From the NCBI RefSeq assembly GCF_000970345.1, contig NZ_LAQU01000006.1, forward strand, positions 207,236 through 271,235: a stretch of 64,000 bases of DNA. The letters are read 5' to 3'. The translations under genes were made by a program, and so were the position numbers. Shown piece by piece: positions 1 through 8,381 of the stretch (positions within the stretch are counted from its first letter, which is position 1; each line of letters begins with the position of its first letter). The notes beneath the pieces are model-generated. The model was not told the origin of the DNA. It did not search any database and worked only from the letters and a program-made list of their open reading frames with translations. The stretch comes from Robbsia andropogonis. Lineage in GTDB: Bacteria > Pseudomonadota > Gammaproteobacteria > Burkholderiales > Burkholderiaceae.

Positions 1-59
1 CGTGATGCGTCCGATTGGATCCATCATCTAGCTGCTTTTACACCGATGGTGATGGAAGT

Positions 60-86
60 AAAAAGGGAAGCCCTGCTTCCCTTTTT
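60..86 (-). terminator. Rho-independent terminator of the tRNA-Gly pair
   Basis: A perfect 10-bp inverted repeat (AAAAGGGAAG / CTTCCCTTTT) around a CCCTG loop lies 4 bases past the 3' end of the first tRNA-Gly gene. Read on the minus strand it ends in a run of U. The stem is also flanked by T on the plus strand, so it may work in both directions. Confidence 0.75.
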
Positions 87-89
87 GTT

Positions 90-165
90 TGGAGCGGGAG
101 ACGAGGCTCGAACTCGCGACCTCAACCTTGGCAAGGTTGCGCTCTACCAACTGAGCTACTCCCGC
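90..165 (-). tRNA. tRNA-Gly (anticodon GCC), copy 1
   Basis: A complete 76-nt cloverleaf on the minus strand. The 7-bp acceptor stem GCGGGAG/CTCCCGC, a D-arm beginning AGCTCAGTTGG, an anticodon loop TTGCCAA (anticodon GCC), the GTTCGAGCC T-arm and an encoded CCA end are all visible. It is identical to the copy at 260-335 and lies 94 bases downstream of it, so the two are probably one transcript processed into two tRNAs. Confidence 0.97.
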
Positions 166-259
166 AAAACAGGTACTGCACCTACTTGCGCCGGCATGAC
201 TCCTGCGCTTTCTGCATACGTTCCCGATGACACACACCATCGGATAACGACTTCAAATC

Positions 260-335
260 TGGAGCGGGAGACGAGGCTCGAACTCGCGACCTCAACCTTG
301 GCAAGGTTGCGCTCTACCAACTGAGCTACTCCCGC
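260..335 (-). tRNA. tRNA-Gly (anticodon GCC), copy 2
   Basis: Same 76-nt sequence as the downstream copy, including the GCC anticodon and encoded CCA. It is the promoter-proximal member of the pair. A TTGACA-17-CATAAT promoter lies upstream at 398-426 on the same strand. Confidence 0.97.
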
Positions 336-397
336 ATTATTCACAACACTTATTTCCCGCTACCGTCGCTGCCAGGCAGTTGTTGCGGGAGAACGAG

Positions 398-426
398 ATT
401 ATGTCCAAACGCCTATGGCGTGTCAA
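398..426 (-). promoter_or_regulatory. Sigma-70 promoter for the tRNA-Gly pair
   Basis: On the minus strand a perfect -35 TTGACA (426-421) is separated by 17 bases from a CATAAT -10 box (403-398). Predicted initiation is near 391, leaving a leader of about 55 nt before the first tRNA. The position and direction fit stable-RNA expression. Found by eye, not tested. Confidence 0.7.
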
Positions 427-510
427 CCGCTTTTGCAAAAATTTCTAACGCGCCGGGATACCCGTCATAACCATTGCGGCTGCCATCACAACGGTATCGA
501 CGGCACACGG

Positions 511-1119
511 TCACAAGCGTTTCTGCGCCGCTTCCGCTTCCGTCTTCTCACGAATCTGCGGCCATGCCAGCTTCATGTAGTAGAGCATCGACCAGATCGT
601 CAGCACCGCGGCCACGTAAAGCAGCCATGTACCCCACTTCTGGATATCGATCGACACCGGCCCCACTACCAGCACCTGATGGAACAGCAGCATCGGAATC
701 GCCACCATCTGGCAAGCCGTTTTGATCTTGCCCAGCGAGTTGACGGCCACGCTCTTCGATGCACCGATCTGCGCCATCCATTCACGCAGCGCCGAGATCG
801 TGATCTCCCGACCCACGATAACCAACGCGATGGCAGAGTCGACGCGCGTCAGATGCACCAGCACGAGCAATGACGCGGTCACCATCAATTTATCGGCGAC
901 CGGATCGAGAAACGCGCCGAATGCCGAGGTCTGATTCAGCTTGCGCGCCAGATAGCCATCAAACCAATCTGTCAATGCCGCCACGACGAACAGCACGCAT
1001 GCCACCACATCCCGCGTCACCGGCGGCATGACGTTGTCTGGCAAATAAAAGACCCCCACCACCAGCGGGATGGCGACAATGCGCAACCAGGTCAGGAAAA
1101 TCGGAAGATTGAACGGCAT
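511..1119 (-). CDS. pgsA: CDP-diacylglycerol--glycerol-3-phosphate 3-phosphatidyltransferase
   Basis: Makes phosphatidylglycerol phosphate from CDP-diacylglycerol and glycerol-3-phosphate, the committed step to phosphatidylglycerol and cardiolipin, in the inner membrane. The 202-residue product has several hydrophobic segments and the CDP-alcohol phosphatidyltransferase signature DG-x2-AR-x8-G-x3-D-x3-D (FDGYLARKL...GAFLDPVADK). The start at MPFNLPIFL was chosen because family members begin just before this first membrane helix; the frame stays open about 70 codons further upstream without family-like sequence. It follows uvrC in the same direction, 170 bases apart, the usual uvrC-pgsA order in beta- and gammaproteobacteria. 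Confidence 0.95.
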   Translation of the reverse strand: MPFNLPIFLTWLRIVAIPLVVGVFYLPDNVMPPVTRDVVACVLFVVAALTDWFDGYLARKLNQTSAFGAFLDPVADKLMVTASLLVLVHLTRVDSAIALVIVGREITISALREWMAQIGASKSVAVNSLGKIKTACQMVAIPMLLFHQVLVVGPVSIDIQKWGTWLLYVAAVLTIWSMLYYMKLAWPQIREKTEAEAAQKRL

Positions 1120-1291
1120 CAGTATGACGAAAGGTAATACACGCGGGAACCCGAAACGAGCACGAACAAGCGAATCATAACGTTGATTGAACAAGAGGGC
1201 GGCACCCATCGGTGCAAGCGGCTGTCGCCTTTCCGCAGCGGATGCATCCCGCCTCCACCTTAGCGCTTCAAATTGTGCTGCGGCGCGTGGT

Positions 1292-3535
1292 TCAGTGCAA
1301 TTGCTGATAGATCTGTTCCGCCAGCGCATGCGATATCCCCTCTACGCTGGCGATCTCATCAATGCTGGCGGCCATGACGCCGCGCAGCCCGCCGAAGCGC
1401 GCGAGCAGACGCTGCCGCCGTTTCGCGCCGACGCCATCCAGCTCTTCCAGTCGGCTCTGCTGCCGCGTTTTCGCCCGCTTTGCACGCATACCCGTGATCG
1501 CGAAACGGTGGGCTTCGTCGCGGATCTGCGCAATCAGCATCAACGCGGCACTGTCCTTGCCCAATTCCAGCGCGGGCCTGCCATCGGCAAAAACCAACGT
1601 TTCAAGGCCGACCTTCCGGCCCTCGCCTTTCGCGACACCGACGATCAAGCCGATGTCGAGTCCCAGTTCGCTGAAGACCTGTCGCGCCATTTCAACCTGT
1701 CCCTTGCCGCCATCGATCAACACGATATTCGGGAACCGTGACGCCGGGCGCGCGGGCGCACTGCCCGGCACGTCTTCCCGCGCGACATCGACGTCCTCGC
1801 CGGCACGCCAATCATCGCCGGCATCGGATGCTTCAGATACGGCGTCATGCATATCACCGTCGGCGGCTTCCGCGGCATCGATCGCATCGAGCCGCGGCGT
1901 CTCGTCATCGACGACTGTAACGTCTTCATCCCCGCGGTCCTGCATGACCATCTTCTCGTAGCGGCGCGTCAACACCTGCCGCATCGCCGCGTAATCGTCG
2001 CCCGGCGTAATCCCGGTGATGTTGTATCTTCGGTACTCACCGTTCTGCATCTTGTGATGGTGATAGACGACGCACGATGCCTGCGTGGCCTCGCCCATCG
2101 TATGGCTGATGTCGAAACATTCGACGCGCAGCGTATCTAGGTCGTCAAAACCCATCTTCAAGGTATCCACCAGCGCCTGTGTGCGGGTACGCTGCGCACC
2201 CTGCTCCGACAACACTCGCGCCAGCGCCAGGCGCGCATTATGCTCGGCCATGGTCAGCCAGACCTTGCGCTGTCCCTGGGGCTGGCGCAACACCGTGACG
2301 CGACGCTGGGCCTGCTCACCCAGCATCGTGATCAACTCGCGATTCGCCAGTGCATGGCTGACAATCAGAATCGGTGGCACCGGCTGCCCGGTGTAATGCT
2401 GGCCGATAAACGCCTCCAATACCTCCACTTCCAACGTCACGTCGTCCACGTCGGCCCCCTCCGCGTGTGCCGATACGTCCAGCACGTCGCCCTCCGCCAC
2501 GGCCATCGCCACACCACTGTCGACTTGCGTCGGGAAATAAGCCTTGTCGCCCAGATGACGGCCGCCGCGAACCATCGCCAGGTTCACACAGACACGGCCG
2601 CCTTGCGCCACCACGGCGATGATGTCGACATCGCTGCCACCCTCGGTCTCGACGGTCTGTTGATGCAACACCTTTGACAAGGCGCTCATCTGATTGCGTA
2701 CGATCGCCGCCTGCTCAAATTTCAGCTCCGATGCAAATCCCTGCATCTTTGCTTCGAGGTCGCGCATGACCTCGCCCTGTTGCCCTAGCAAAAAGCGCGA
2801 TGCGTTCCGTACGTCGCGCGCGTAATCCTCCTGGTTGATTTCGCCCACGCAAGGCGCCGTGCAACGGCCGATAGGATGCAGCAGGCACGGACGCGTGCGG
2901 TTATTGAAGACCGAGTCCTCGCACGTACGCAATTGGAAAACACGCTGCAGGATCTGGATGCTTTCCCGGACCGCCCATGCGCTGGGAAAGGGGCCGAAGT
3001 ATTGGTTCTTGCGATCCACCGCGCCGCGGTAGTACGCCATCCGCGGAAAGGCGTGCCCGGTGAGCTTCAGATAGGGGTACGACTTATCATCACGGAACAG
3101 AATGTTGTACCGCGGCGTCAGCGCCTTGATCAGGTTGTTTTCCAGCAGTAAGGCTTCGGCCTCGGAGCGGGTGACCGTCGTCTCGAGTCGGGCGATGCGC
3201 GACACCATCATCGCGATACGCGGCGAGGCAAGCGTCTTCACGAAATAGCTGGATACCCGCTTCTTCAGATCTCGCGCCTTGCCAACATACAACACGTTTC
3301 CCCCGGCGTCGAAATATCGGTAGACACCAGGTAAATTCGGCAACTGCGCCAGCGCTGCCTTGGCATCGAAGGGCGCAGCGTCGCATGGTGCCCCATCCGG
3401 CGACGATGCACCGGGTGGCGATGCGGTGGTGGACGCGGGCATGTTGGCGTCCTCGGCGCGGTCGCGCGGCGGATGGCCGACGGTACCAGCGGCGGCGGCG
3501 GCGGCGGCGGAAGCGGGGGGATCGGAAACAGGCAT
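1292..3535 (-). CDS. uvrC: Excinuclease ABC subunit C
   Basis: Makes the two incisions around a bulky lesion in nucleotide excision repair with UvrA and UvrB. The 747-residue product shows the N-terminal GIY-YIG nuclease ([23 protein letters not shown]), a UvrB-binding UVR region, the RNase H-like nuclease ([18 protein letters not shown]) and two C-terminal helix-hairpin-helix motifs. The start at MPVSDPP is the first ATG after a stretch that belongs to the divergent promoter region. There is an Ala-rich N-terminal extension of about 55 residues and an acidic insertion of roughly 65 residues inside the RNase H-like domain, before [13 protein letters not shown]. Divergent from earP. Confidence 0.95.
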   Translation of the reverse strand: MPVSDPPASAAAAAAAGTVGHPPRDRAEDANMPASTTASPPGASSPDGAPCDAAPFDAKAALAQLPNLPGVYRYFDAGGNVLYVGKARDLKKRVSSYFVKTLASPRIAMMVSRIARLETTVTRSEAEALLLENNLIKALTPRYNILFRDDKSYPYLKLTGHAFPRMAYYRGAVDRKNQYFGPFPSAWAVRESIQILQRVFQLRTCEDSVFNNRTRPCLLHPIGRCTAPCVGEINQEDYARDVRNASRFLLGQQGEVMRDLEAKMQGFASELKFEQAAIVRNQMSALSKVLHQQTVETEGGSDVDIIAVVAQGGRVCVNLAMVRGGRHLGDKAYFPTQVDSGVAMAVAEGDVLDVSAHAEGADVDDVTLEVEVLEAFIGQHYTGQPVPPILIVSHALANRELITMLGEQAQRRVTVLRQPQGQRKVWLTMAEHNARLALARVLSEQGAQRTRTQALVDTLKMGFDDLDTLRVECFDISHTMGEATQASCVVYHHHKMQNGEYRRYNITGITPGDDYAAMRQVLTRRYEKMVMQDRGDEDVTVVDDETPRLDAIDAAEAADGDMHDAVSEASDAGDDWRAGEDVDVAREDVPGSAPARPASRFPNIVLIDGGKGQVEMARQVFSELGLDIGLIVGVAKGEGRKVGLETLVFADGRPALELGKDSAALMLIAQIRDEAHRFAITGMRAKRAKTRQQSRLEELDGVGAKRRQRLLARFGGLRGVMAASIDEIASVEGISHALAEQIYQQLH

Positions 3536-3599
3536 GCGGAGCGGACGGGACGATTGCACTAAAATCCCGATTCTAGAGCAATCGCCACCCACTCACTCG

Positions 3600-5039
3600 A
3601 TGTGCAACGTTCCCGATCCCGCCAGCGCTTCCGCCATCCGACAAATCACGCCGGCAACGGAGACATCCTGTGCATTGTTCTGCCGTGTCGTCGACAATTT
3701 CGGCGATGCGGGTGTTTGCTGGCGTCTTGCCCGGCAACTGCGACGCGAGTACGGCTGGCGCGTCCGGCTCTATATCGACCTACCCGAGGTTTTGCGCGCA
3801 TTCCTGCCAGATGCGCCGGCGTTCGCGGAAGGGCACGGTAGAGAAGCGCTTGCGCAGCGAGAAAGCGAGGCATCCGATACCGGCATGCACGGGCCGGCTG
3901 CGGCGCTACCGCGCAATCCCTGTGAGGCAAGCGCGTTGCCGACCCTGGCGACAATCGACGGTGTCGCCATCCTGTGCTGGCCCGGCCTGGGCATCGATGG
4001 TGCTCCCCGCCCCGATGGCGTCGTCTGGCCCGACGGTGCCGACCCGGGCGACATCGTCATCGAGGCCTTTGCCTGCGAGCTGCCCGACGCCGTGCTGACC
4101 GCAATGGCCGCGCGCGCGACACCGCCGGTCTGGTTGAATCTCGAATACCTGAGCGCCGAGGACTGGGTGACGGATTGTCACCTGATGCCGTCTCGGCATC
4201 CACGGCACGGCCTGGAGAAAACGTTTTTCTTTCCAGGCCTTCAGCCGGGAACCGGCGGCGTGCTGCGCGAGCGCGACCTTGATGCGGATCGGCGCAACTT
4301 CCTGGATGACCCGGAGGCACAAACAACGTTCTGGCGGACGCTGGGACTGGATCGCCCGGCTACCGATCAGTTCGTCATCACGTTGTTCGCTTATGAGAAT
4401 CCAACCTTGGATGGCCTGCTGCATGCGTGGTCGAATCCGTGGTGGCATGCGAAAGACACACCTGGTTCGGCGTGGCACGGCATCACGGTCCTCGTGCCGC
4501 ACGGCCGGATCACCTCGCAAGCGGCGGCGTTTTTCCAACGCGACACGCTGCGTATCGGCGAAACGTTACAACGCGGCGCATTGACGGTACGCGCGATTCC
4601 GTTCCTCTCCCAGCCCGACTATGACCGGCTTCTATGGCTGGCCAATCTCAATTTCGTACGAGGCGAGGACTCGTTCGTGCGGGCGCAATGGGCCCGGCGG
4701 CCGTTTGTCTGGCATATCTATCCTCAGGAAGGCGCGGCGCATGTGCCGAAACTCGATGCGGCGTTGACAGCGTATTGCACCGGCGCCGCACTGTCAGCTG
4801 GCGCGGCCGCGGCGATGCGTGCGATCTGGTATCGATGGAACAGGCTGGGTGGCCTCGCGGATGCGCCTTCCCTTACCCAAGCGATGGATCTGGACTGGCT
4901 TCAAACGTGGCGCGACTACGTCGGACAATGGTCGATGCTGCGGCACGGTGGCGTGCGATGGGCCGAGCACCTGCAAGCGCCGGGCGATCTGGCCGGCAAT
5001 CTGGTGCGCTTCTACGCCGGAAAACGTGGCATGCATTAG
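3600..5039 (+). CDS. earP: EF-P arginine rhamnosyltransferase EarP
   Basis: Transfers rhamnose from dTDP-L-rhamnose to Arg32 of elongation factor P, activating EF-P for polyproline translation. The 479-residue protein has the family N-terminal signature VVDNFGDAGVCWRLARQL, whose two Asp residues (32 and 36 here) correspond to the conserved pair in the nucleotide-sugar site, and the C-terminal RGEDSFVRAQWARRPFVWH block. The ATG at 3600 is the start closest to the conserved N-terminus; the frame is open further upstream but lies inside the uvrC 5' end. efp follows on the same strand after 347 bases, and its product carries arginine at position 32, which independently supports this call. Confidence 0.96.
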   Translation: MCNVPDPASASAIRQITPATETSCALFCRVVDNFGDAGVCWRLARQLRREYGWRVRLYIDLPEVLRAFLPDAPAFAEGHGREALAQRESEASDTGMHGPAAALPRNPCEASALPTLATIDGVAILCWPGLGIDGAPRPDGVVWPDGADPGDIVIEAFACELPDAVLTAMAARATPPVWLNLEYLSAEDWVTDCHLMPSRHPRHGLEKTFFFPGLQPGTGGVLRERDLDADRRNFLDDPEAQTTFWRTLGLDRPATDQFVITLFAYENPTLDGLLHAWSNPWWHAKDTPGSAWHGITVLVPHGRITSQAAAFFQRDTLRIGETLQRGALTVRAIPFLSQPDYDRLLWLANLNFVRGEDSFVRAQWARRPFVWHIYPQEGAAHVPKLDAALTAYCTGAALSAGAAAAMRAIWYRWNRLGGLADAPSLTQAMDLDWLQTWRDYVGQWSMLRHGGVRWAEHLQAPGDLAGNLVRFYAGKRGMH

Positions 5040-5386
5040 GGCGGCCACCCCTGCAAACGGTACCGCAGCGCCGGAAATCTCGGGTAAAATGAACGGTTTG
5101 CCTTACCCTTGCTCTCACGGTGCCACGGCGGATACGGGATGTCGTCGGTTTCGGACCGAAACGCCGTCATCGTCTGGTCGTGTGGTGCACGTATGATGCT
5201 GTCGCCCCGACGCCCGTTTGCCGAACCCCGCTGCGCCCACTTTAAACAGTGGCAATGCAGCGCCCGGCGACGGTGCAGGTCAGCAGGCCGGCGTCTGCGT
5301 GCCGACGCGCCCGACGCGTAGGCGGGTTGGCAACCGGACCGGCCTTACTTACAGGCCGACGCTTTTTGCACAGGACTATTTTTTTT
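5040..5386. other. earP-efp intergenic region
   Basis: 347 bases with no convincing gene. It contains a 15-bp dyad GTTTCGG-A-CCGAAAC at 5148-5162, an AT-rich box TAAAAT at 5085-5090 that could be a -10 without a good -35 partner, and a run of T just before the efp start. It probably holds the efp promoter; the exact site is not clear. Confidence 0.5.
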
Positions 5387-5941
5387 ATGAAGACAGCTCA
5401 AGAACTCCGTGTCGGTAACGTCGTAATGGTCGGCAGCGATGCGATGGTTATTTTGAAGGCCGAATACAACAAGTCGGGCCGCAACTCCGCCGTCGTCAAG
5501 ATGAAGATGAAGAATCTGCTGACGAACGCGGGGCAGGAAACCGTCTACAAGGCCGACGACAAGTTCGACGTCGTGGTACTGGAACGCAAGGAAGTCACGT
5601 ACTCGTACTTCGCGGACCCGATGTATGTATTCATGGACGCAGACTACAACCAGTACGAAATCGACGAAGAAAGCATGGGCGACGCGCTCGACTACCTCGA
5701 AGATGCGATGGCCGTGGAAATCGTGTTCTACAACGAACGCGCTATCGCCGTCGACATGCCGACCGTCATCGTCCGTGAAATCCTGTACACGGAACCGGCA
5801 GTCAAGGGCGACACCTCGGGTAAGGTCATGAAGCCGGCCAAGATCAATGATCGCAAAAATATCCCCGTGCCGTTGTTTTGCAACATTGGCGACAAGATCG
5901 AAATCGATACCCGTACCGGCGAATACCGTAGCCGGGCGTAA
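5387..5941 (+). CDS. efp: Elongation factor P (Arg32 type)
   Basis: Binds ribosomes stalled on consecutive prolines and stimulates peptide-bond formation. The 184-residue product has the three-domain EF-P length. The loop at the tip of domain I reads KSGRNSA, placing arginine at residue 32, the residue rhamnosylated by EarP rather than the lysine modified by EpmA/EpmB. The start at [11 protein letters not shown] matches the family N-terminus; a CAGGA element lies 12-16 bases upstream, followed by a T run. The modifying enzyme is encoded immediately upstream, and a strong terminator follows at 6042-6083. Confidence 0.98.
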   Translation: MKTAQELRVGNVVMVGSDAMVILKAEYNKSGRNSAVVKMKMKNLLTNAGQETVYKADDKFDVVVLERKEVTYSYFADPMYVFMDADYNQYEIDEESMGDALDYLEDAMAVEIVFYNERAIAVDMPTVIVREILYTEPAVKGDTSGKVMKPAKINDRKNIPVPLFCNIGDKIEIDTRTGEYRSRA

Positions 5942-6041
5942 GCTCGGCGTACTGCCGCCCCCATCGGTTACAGGCGAACGGGGAGGCATGGCCGGCATAG
6001 GCTGACGTCCCTGTCGAACCGGCCACGCAACATGATGCTAA

Positions 6042-6083
6042 AAGCCCGTCCTCTCGGCTGAGACGACGGGCTTGTTCTTTTTT
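6042..6083 (+). terminator. Rho-independent terminator of efp
   Basis: A 9-bp perfect stem AAGCCCGTC / GACGGGCTT with a 14-base loop, followed by a T-rich tract (TGTTCTTTTTT). It lies 100 bases after the efp stop and before the next promoter region. Confidence 0.85.
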
Positions 6084-6240
6084 GTTACCGCAAAATTTAC
6101 CTTGGTCCTACCATTTTACCGATTTCGATTCGTACCCCGGATTGGTTAATCGCGGCGCGTCGTGAAGATTGTCCGGTAAAAGCCGCGTTTTTTGGTATCG
6201 ATTCTTCCGCCTGATTCGTCAGTTTTGCCATTCAAACGCA

Positions 6241-6256
6241 TGGCATGGCTTATGCT
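6241..6256 (+). promoter_or_regulatory. Possible sigma-54 (-24/-12) promoter
   Basis: TGGCATGGCTTATGCT keeps the essential GG-N10-GC spacing of sigma-54 promoters and differs at two positions from TGGCAC-N5-TTGCT. It sits about 130 bases before the BON lipoprotein start. A match this short can arise by chance, so this is a candidate only. Confidence 0.3.
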
Positions 6257-6387
6257 TACCGTAAGATTGTCACGCCAACGAAGCGATTGATGTCGATTGG
6301 CCGACGTGTATCAGCGGCCGTCACGGCGAGCGCCTCTTGCAGGCACCGCATCGGTGTGACGTATGTCATTTTGATCGGGGAAACCAC

Positions 6388-6810
6388 ATGTCGTTTTTGT
6401 CGCGTGTGCGTGCGCCTGGTGGCATGCTCCTGGGTGCCACGCTGCTTTGCATGACCGCCACGTTGACAAGCTGTACCGGTGCGGCGCGCGACGGTGCGCA
6501 GGCCTATGACAGTGATATGGCCATTGCCGATCGGGTGCATCAGGCGATGTCCGTCGATCCCGCCACTGCCGAGGCACTGCAGAATGGCAGGATTCGCATT
6601 CGGGTGCTGCATGGCAGCGTGACACTGCTGGGCAATGTCGATAGCGCCAGGCAAATGTCGGATGCGCTGGCGGCGGTACGTGCCGTCGGTGGTGTTCAGG
6701 CGGTACAAAGTGACTTGCACCTGCGTCCGATCTCGGCATCGCGTTCGAACGCGCTTTCCATTAGCGAATCGGCCAAGACCGATTCCCCCAAACCTTCTCG
6801 CTCCGAGTAA
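6388..6810 (+). CDS. BON-domain lipoprotein
   Basis: A 140-residue envelope protein. The N-terminus has a hydrophobic signal segment ending in a lipobox (TLTSC), predicting signal peptidase II cleavage and lipidation at that Cys. Residues about 35-105 form a BON (OsmY/nodulation) domain with the typical LHGSVTLLGNV...A..AVGGVQAVQSDL pattern, thought to bind membranes or phospholipids. The start at MSFLSRVRAPGG is preceded by GGGGAA and puts the signal peptide at the N-terminus. The stop codon is 4 bases before the response-regulator start, so the two are co-transcribed. The precise role is unknown. Confidence 0.8.
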   Translation: MSFLSRVRAPGGMLLGATLLCMTATLTSCTGAARDGAQAYDSDMAIADRVHQAMSVDPATAEALQNGRIRIRVLHGSVTLLGNVDSARQMSDALAAVRAVGGVQAVQSDLHLRPISASRSNALSISESAKTDSPKPSRSE

Positions 6811-6814
6811 CCCA

Positions 6815-8230
6815 ATGCCGCACGCGTTGATCGTCGAAGACGACCCGAATAGTTTGTCCGGCCTGGCCGCAATCCTTGATGCCGACGGCTTTTCCGTCGA
6901 CACGGCGATGACGCTCGCAGAAGCGCGGCAAGCCCTGACGCGCTTTATTCCGGACGTCGTGCTGATTGATTTGAACCTGCCGGACGGCAAAGGTCTCGAC
7001 CTGCTGCCCAGCCTTCCAGTGCAGCCGCCCGACGGCAATGTGCCGGTCATCGTGATGACCGGCAATGCAACCGTGGAGAGTGCGATAGCGGGATTGCGTC
7101 ATGGTATCTGGGACTATCTCCTGAAGCCGGTCAGCATCCCGCGCCTTCGCAGCCTGCTCGCACGCATTCCCCGTCCGTACGAGTTGACGGAGGAAGTTCA
7201 GACGCTGAAGCTGACGCTACGGCAACTTGGCCGCTACGGACCGTTGGTCGGCCGCTCGCCCGCGATGCAGCGTCTGTACGATGACGTCGAACGAATCGCG
7301 GCAACGGAAGGCCCGGTCTTGCTTGTCGGCGAAACGGGGACAGGCAAGGAAACGGTCGCACGCGCGATTCATCATGGCAGCCGCCGACGCAAGGCACCGT
7401 TCGTCACGTTCGATTGCGGTACTGTCGGCGATCCGGACGCGCGACCGGCATCCGTGCTGTTGTTCGGCCAGGAGCGCAACGGCGCGCCGCTGCAAGCCGT
7501 CATGGGCGAAGGCCGTACGTTGGGTGCCTGCGAGCGTGCAACCGGCGGCACGCTGTATATCGATGACATCACGCACCTGTCGGTCGAACAGCAGCGCCAG
7601 TTGGTTGCCGTGCTGAGCCAGCACACATTCCGGCGCGTCGGCGGCACACACGATATTCCGGCGGACTTCCGATTGGTCGCGGCATCGCACGAGGACCCGA
7701 TGCAGGCCCTCGGCGAAGGGCGTTTGCGCGATGACCTGTACCGCCTGCTCGTACCGCAAGCCATCGCCGTGCCGGCATTGCGTGAACGCCTGGGAGACGT
7801 CGAGATGCTCGCGCAGCATTTCGTCGACCAGCTCAACGAGTCCGAGCTCTCCACCAATGCCCAGAACACCGACGGCACGACGCCACCGAGCGTGCCAAAG
7901 TACTTGGCCTCATTGGCGTTGCGCGGGCTTGAACAGTACCAATGGCCCGGCAACGTACGCGAACTGCAGGACGCTGTGGAAGCTGCCTACAAACAGACCG
8001 GCCCGCTAGAGACGACGATCGAATCGCTGGCGCCCGCCAGCAGTGGCCAGAAAATACGGCCCGGCAGCATCGAGATCACCGTCGGCATGCCGTTGGATGA
8101 TGTGGAAGAGTTGCTGATCCGCGCCACGCTGGAAGCGGTGGGCGGGACGCGCCATCGCGCGGCATCGATGCTCGGCATCAGTCCCAAGACGTTGTACAAC
8201 AAGCTGCAACGGATGAAGATGGAAGACTAA
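6815..8230 (+). CDS. NtrC-family response regulator lacking the GAFTGA motif
   Basis: A 471-residue three-domain regulator. The receiver (1-115) has the acidic pair VEDD, phospho-acceptor Asp52 (IDLNLPDG), the MTGNAT segment and Lys104. The AAA+ domain (about 143-380) has Walker A GETGTGKE (172-179) and RDDLYRLL. The C-terminus (about 425-471) is a Fis-type helix-turn-helix (RHRAASMLGISPKTLYNKL). The L1 loop that should read GAFTGA is LFGQERNGAPLQA (216-228), and Walker B ends IDDI rather than the usual DE. It may therefore not activate sigma-54. No histidine kinase gene is adjacent. Start at MPHALIVEDD, 4 bases after the lipoprotein stop. Confidence 0.85.
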   Translation: MPHALIVEDDPNSLSGLAAILDADGFSVDTAMTLAEARQALTRFIPDVVLIDLNLPDGKGLDLLPSLPVQPPDGNVPVIVMTGNATVESAIAGLRHGIWDYLLKPVSIPRLRSLLARIPRPYELTEEVQTLKLTLRQLGRYGPLVGRSPAMQRLYDDVERIAATEGPVLLVGETGTGKETVARAIHHGSRRRKAPFVTFDCGTVGDPDARPASVLLFGQERNGAPLQAVMGEGRTLGACERATGGTLYIDDITHLSVEQQRQLVAVLSQHTFRRVGGTHDIPADFRLVAASHEDPMQALGEGRLRDDLYRLLVPQAIAVPALRERLGDVEMLAQHFVDQLNESELSTNAQNTDGTTPPSVPKYLASLALRGLEQYQWPGNVRELQDAVEAAYKQTGPLETTIESLAPASSGQKIRPGSIEITVGMPLDDVEELLIRATLEAVGGTRHRAASMLGISPKTLYNKLQRMKMED

Positions 8231-8314
8231 GCACGAGAGACGCCGCGGCAAGGGTTGAACCTCCCCTCACCGTGGCACCCTCCGAAAATCGTGGCGGTCT
8301 CGTCTCGTAAGCGT

Positions 8315-8339
8315 ATCGCATCGCATCGCATCGCATCGC
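8315..8339. repeat. Pentanucleotide tandem repeat (ATCGC)5
   Basis: Five perfect, uninterrupted copies of ATCGC in the 151-base gap between the convergent 3' ends of the response regulator and nagZ. It lies outside both reading frames. Such a tract can change copy number by slippage, but no promoter or gene start is close enough for an obvious switching role. Confidence 0.9.
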
Positions 8340-8381
8340 CATCAGTTTGCGCTATTGCGATAGCTCCGTTGCGCCAGCCTG

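Larger units (their letters stand above)
5942..6387. other. efp to BON-lipoprotein intergenic region
   Basis: 446 bases without a credible gene. The first part holds the efp terminator (6042-6083). The second, AT-richer part probably contains the promoter of the BON lipoprotein/response regulator pair, including a -24/-12-like element at 6241-6256. Confidence 0.6.
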
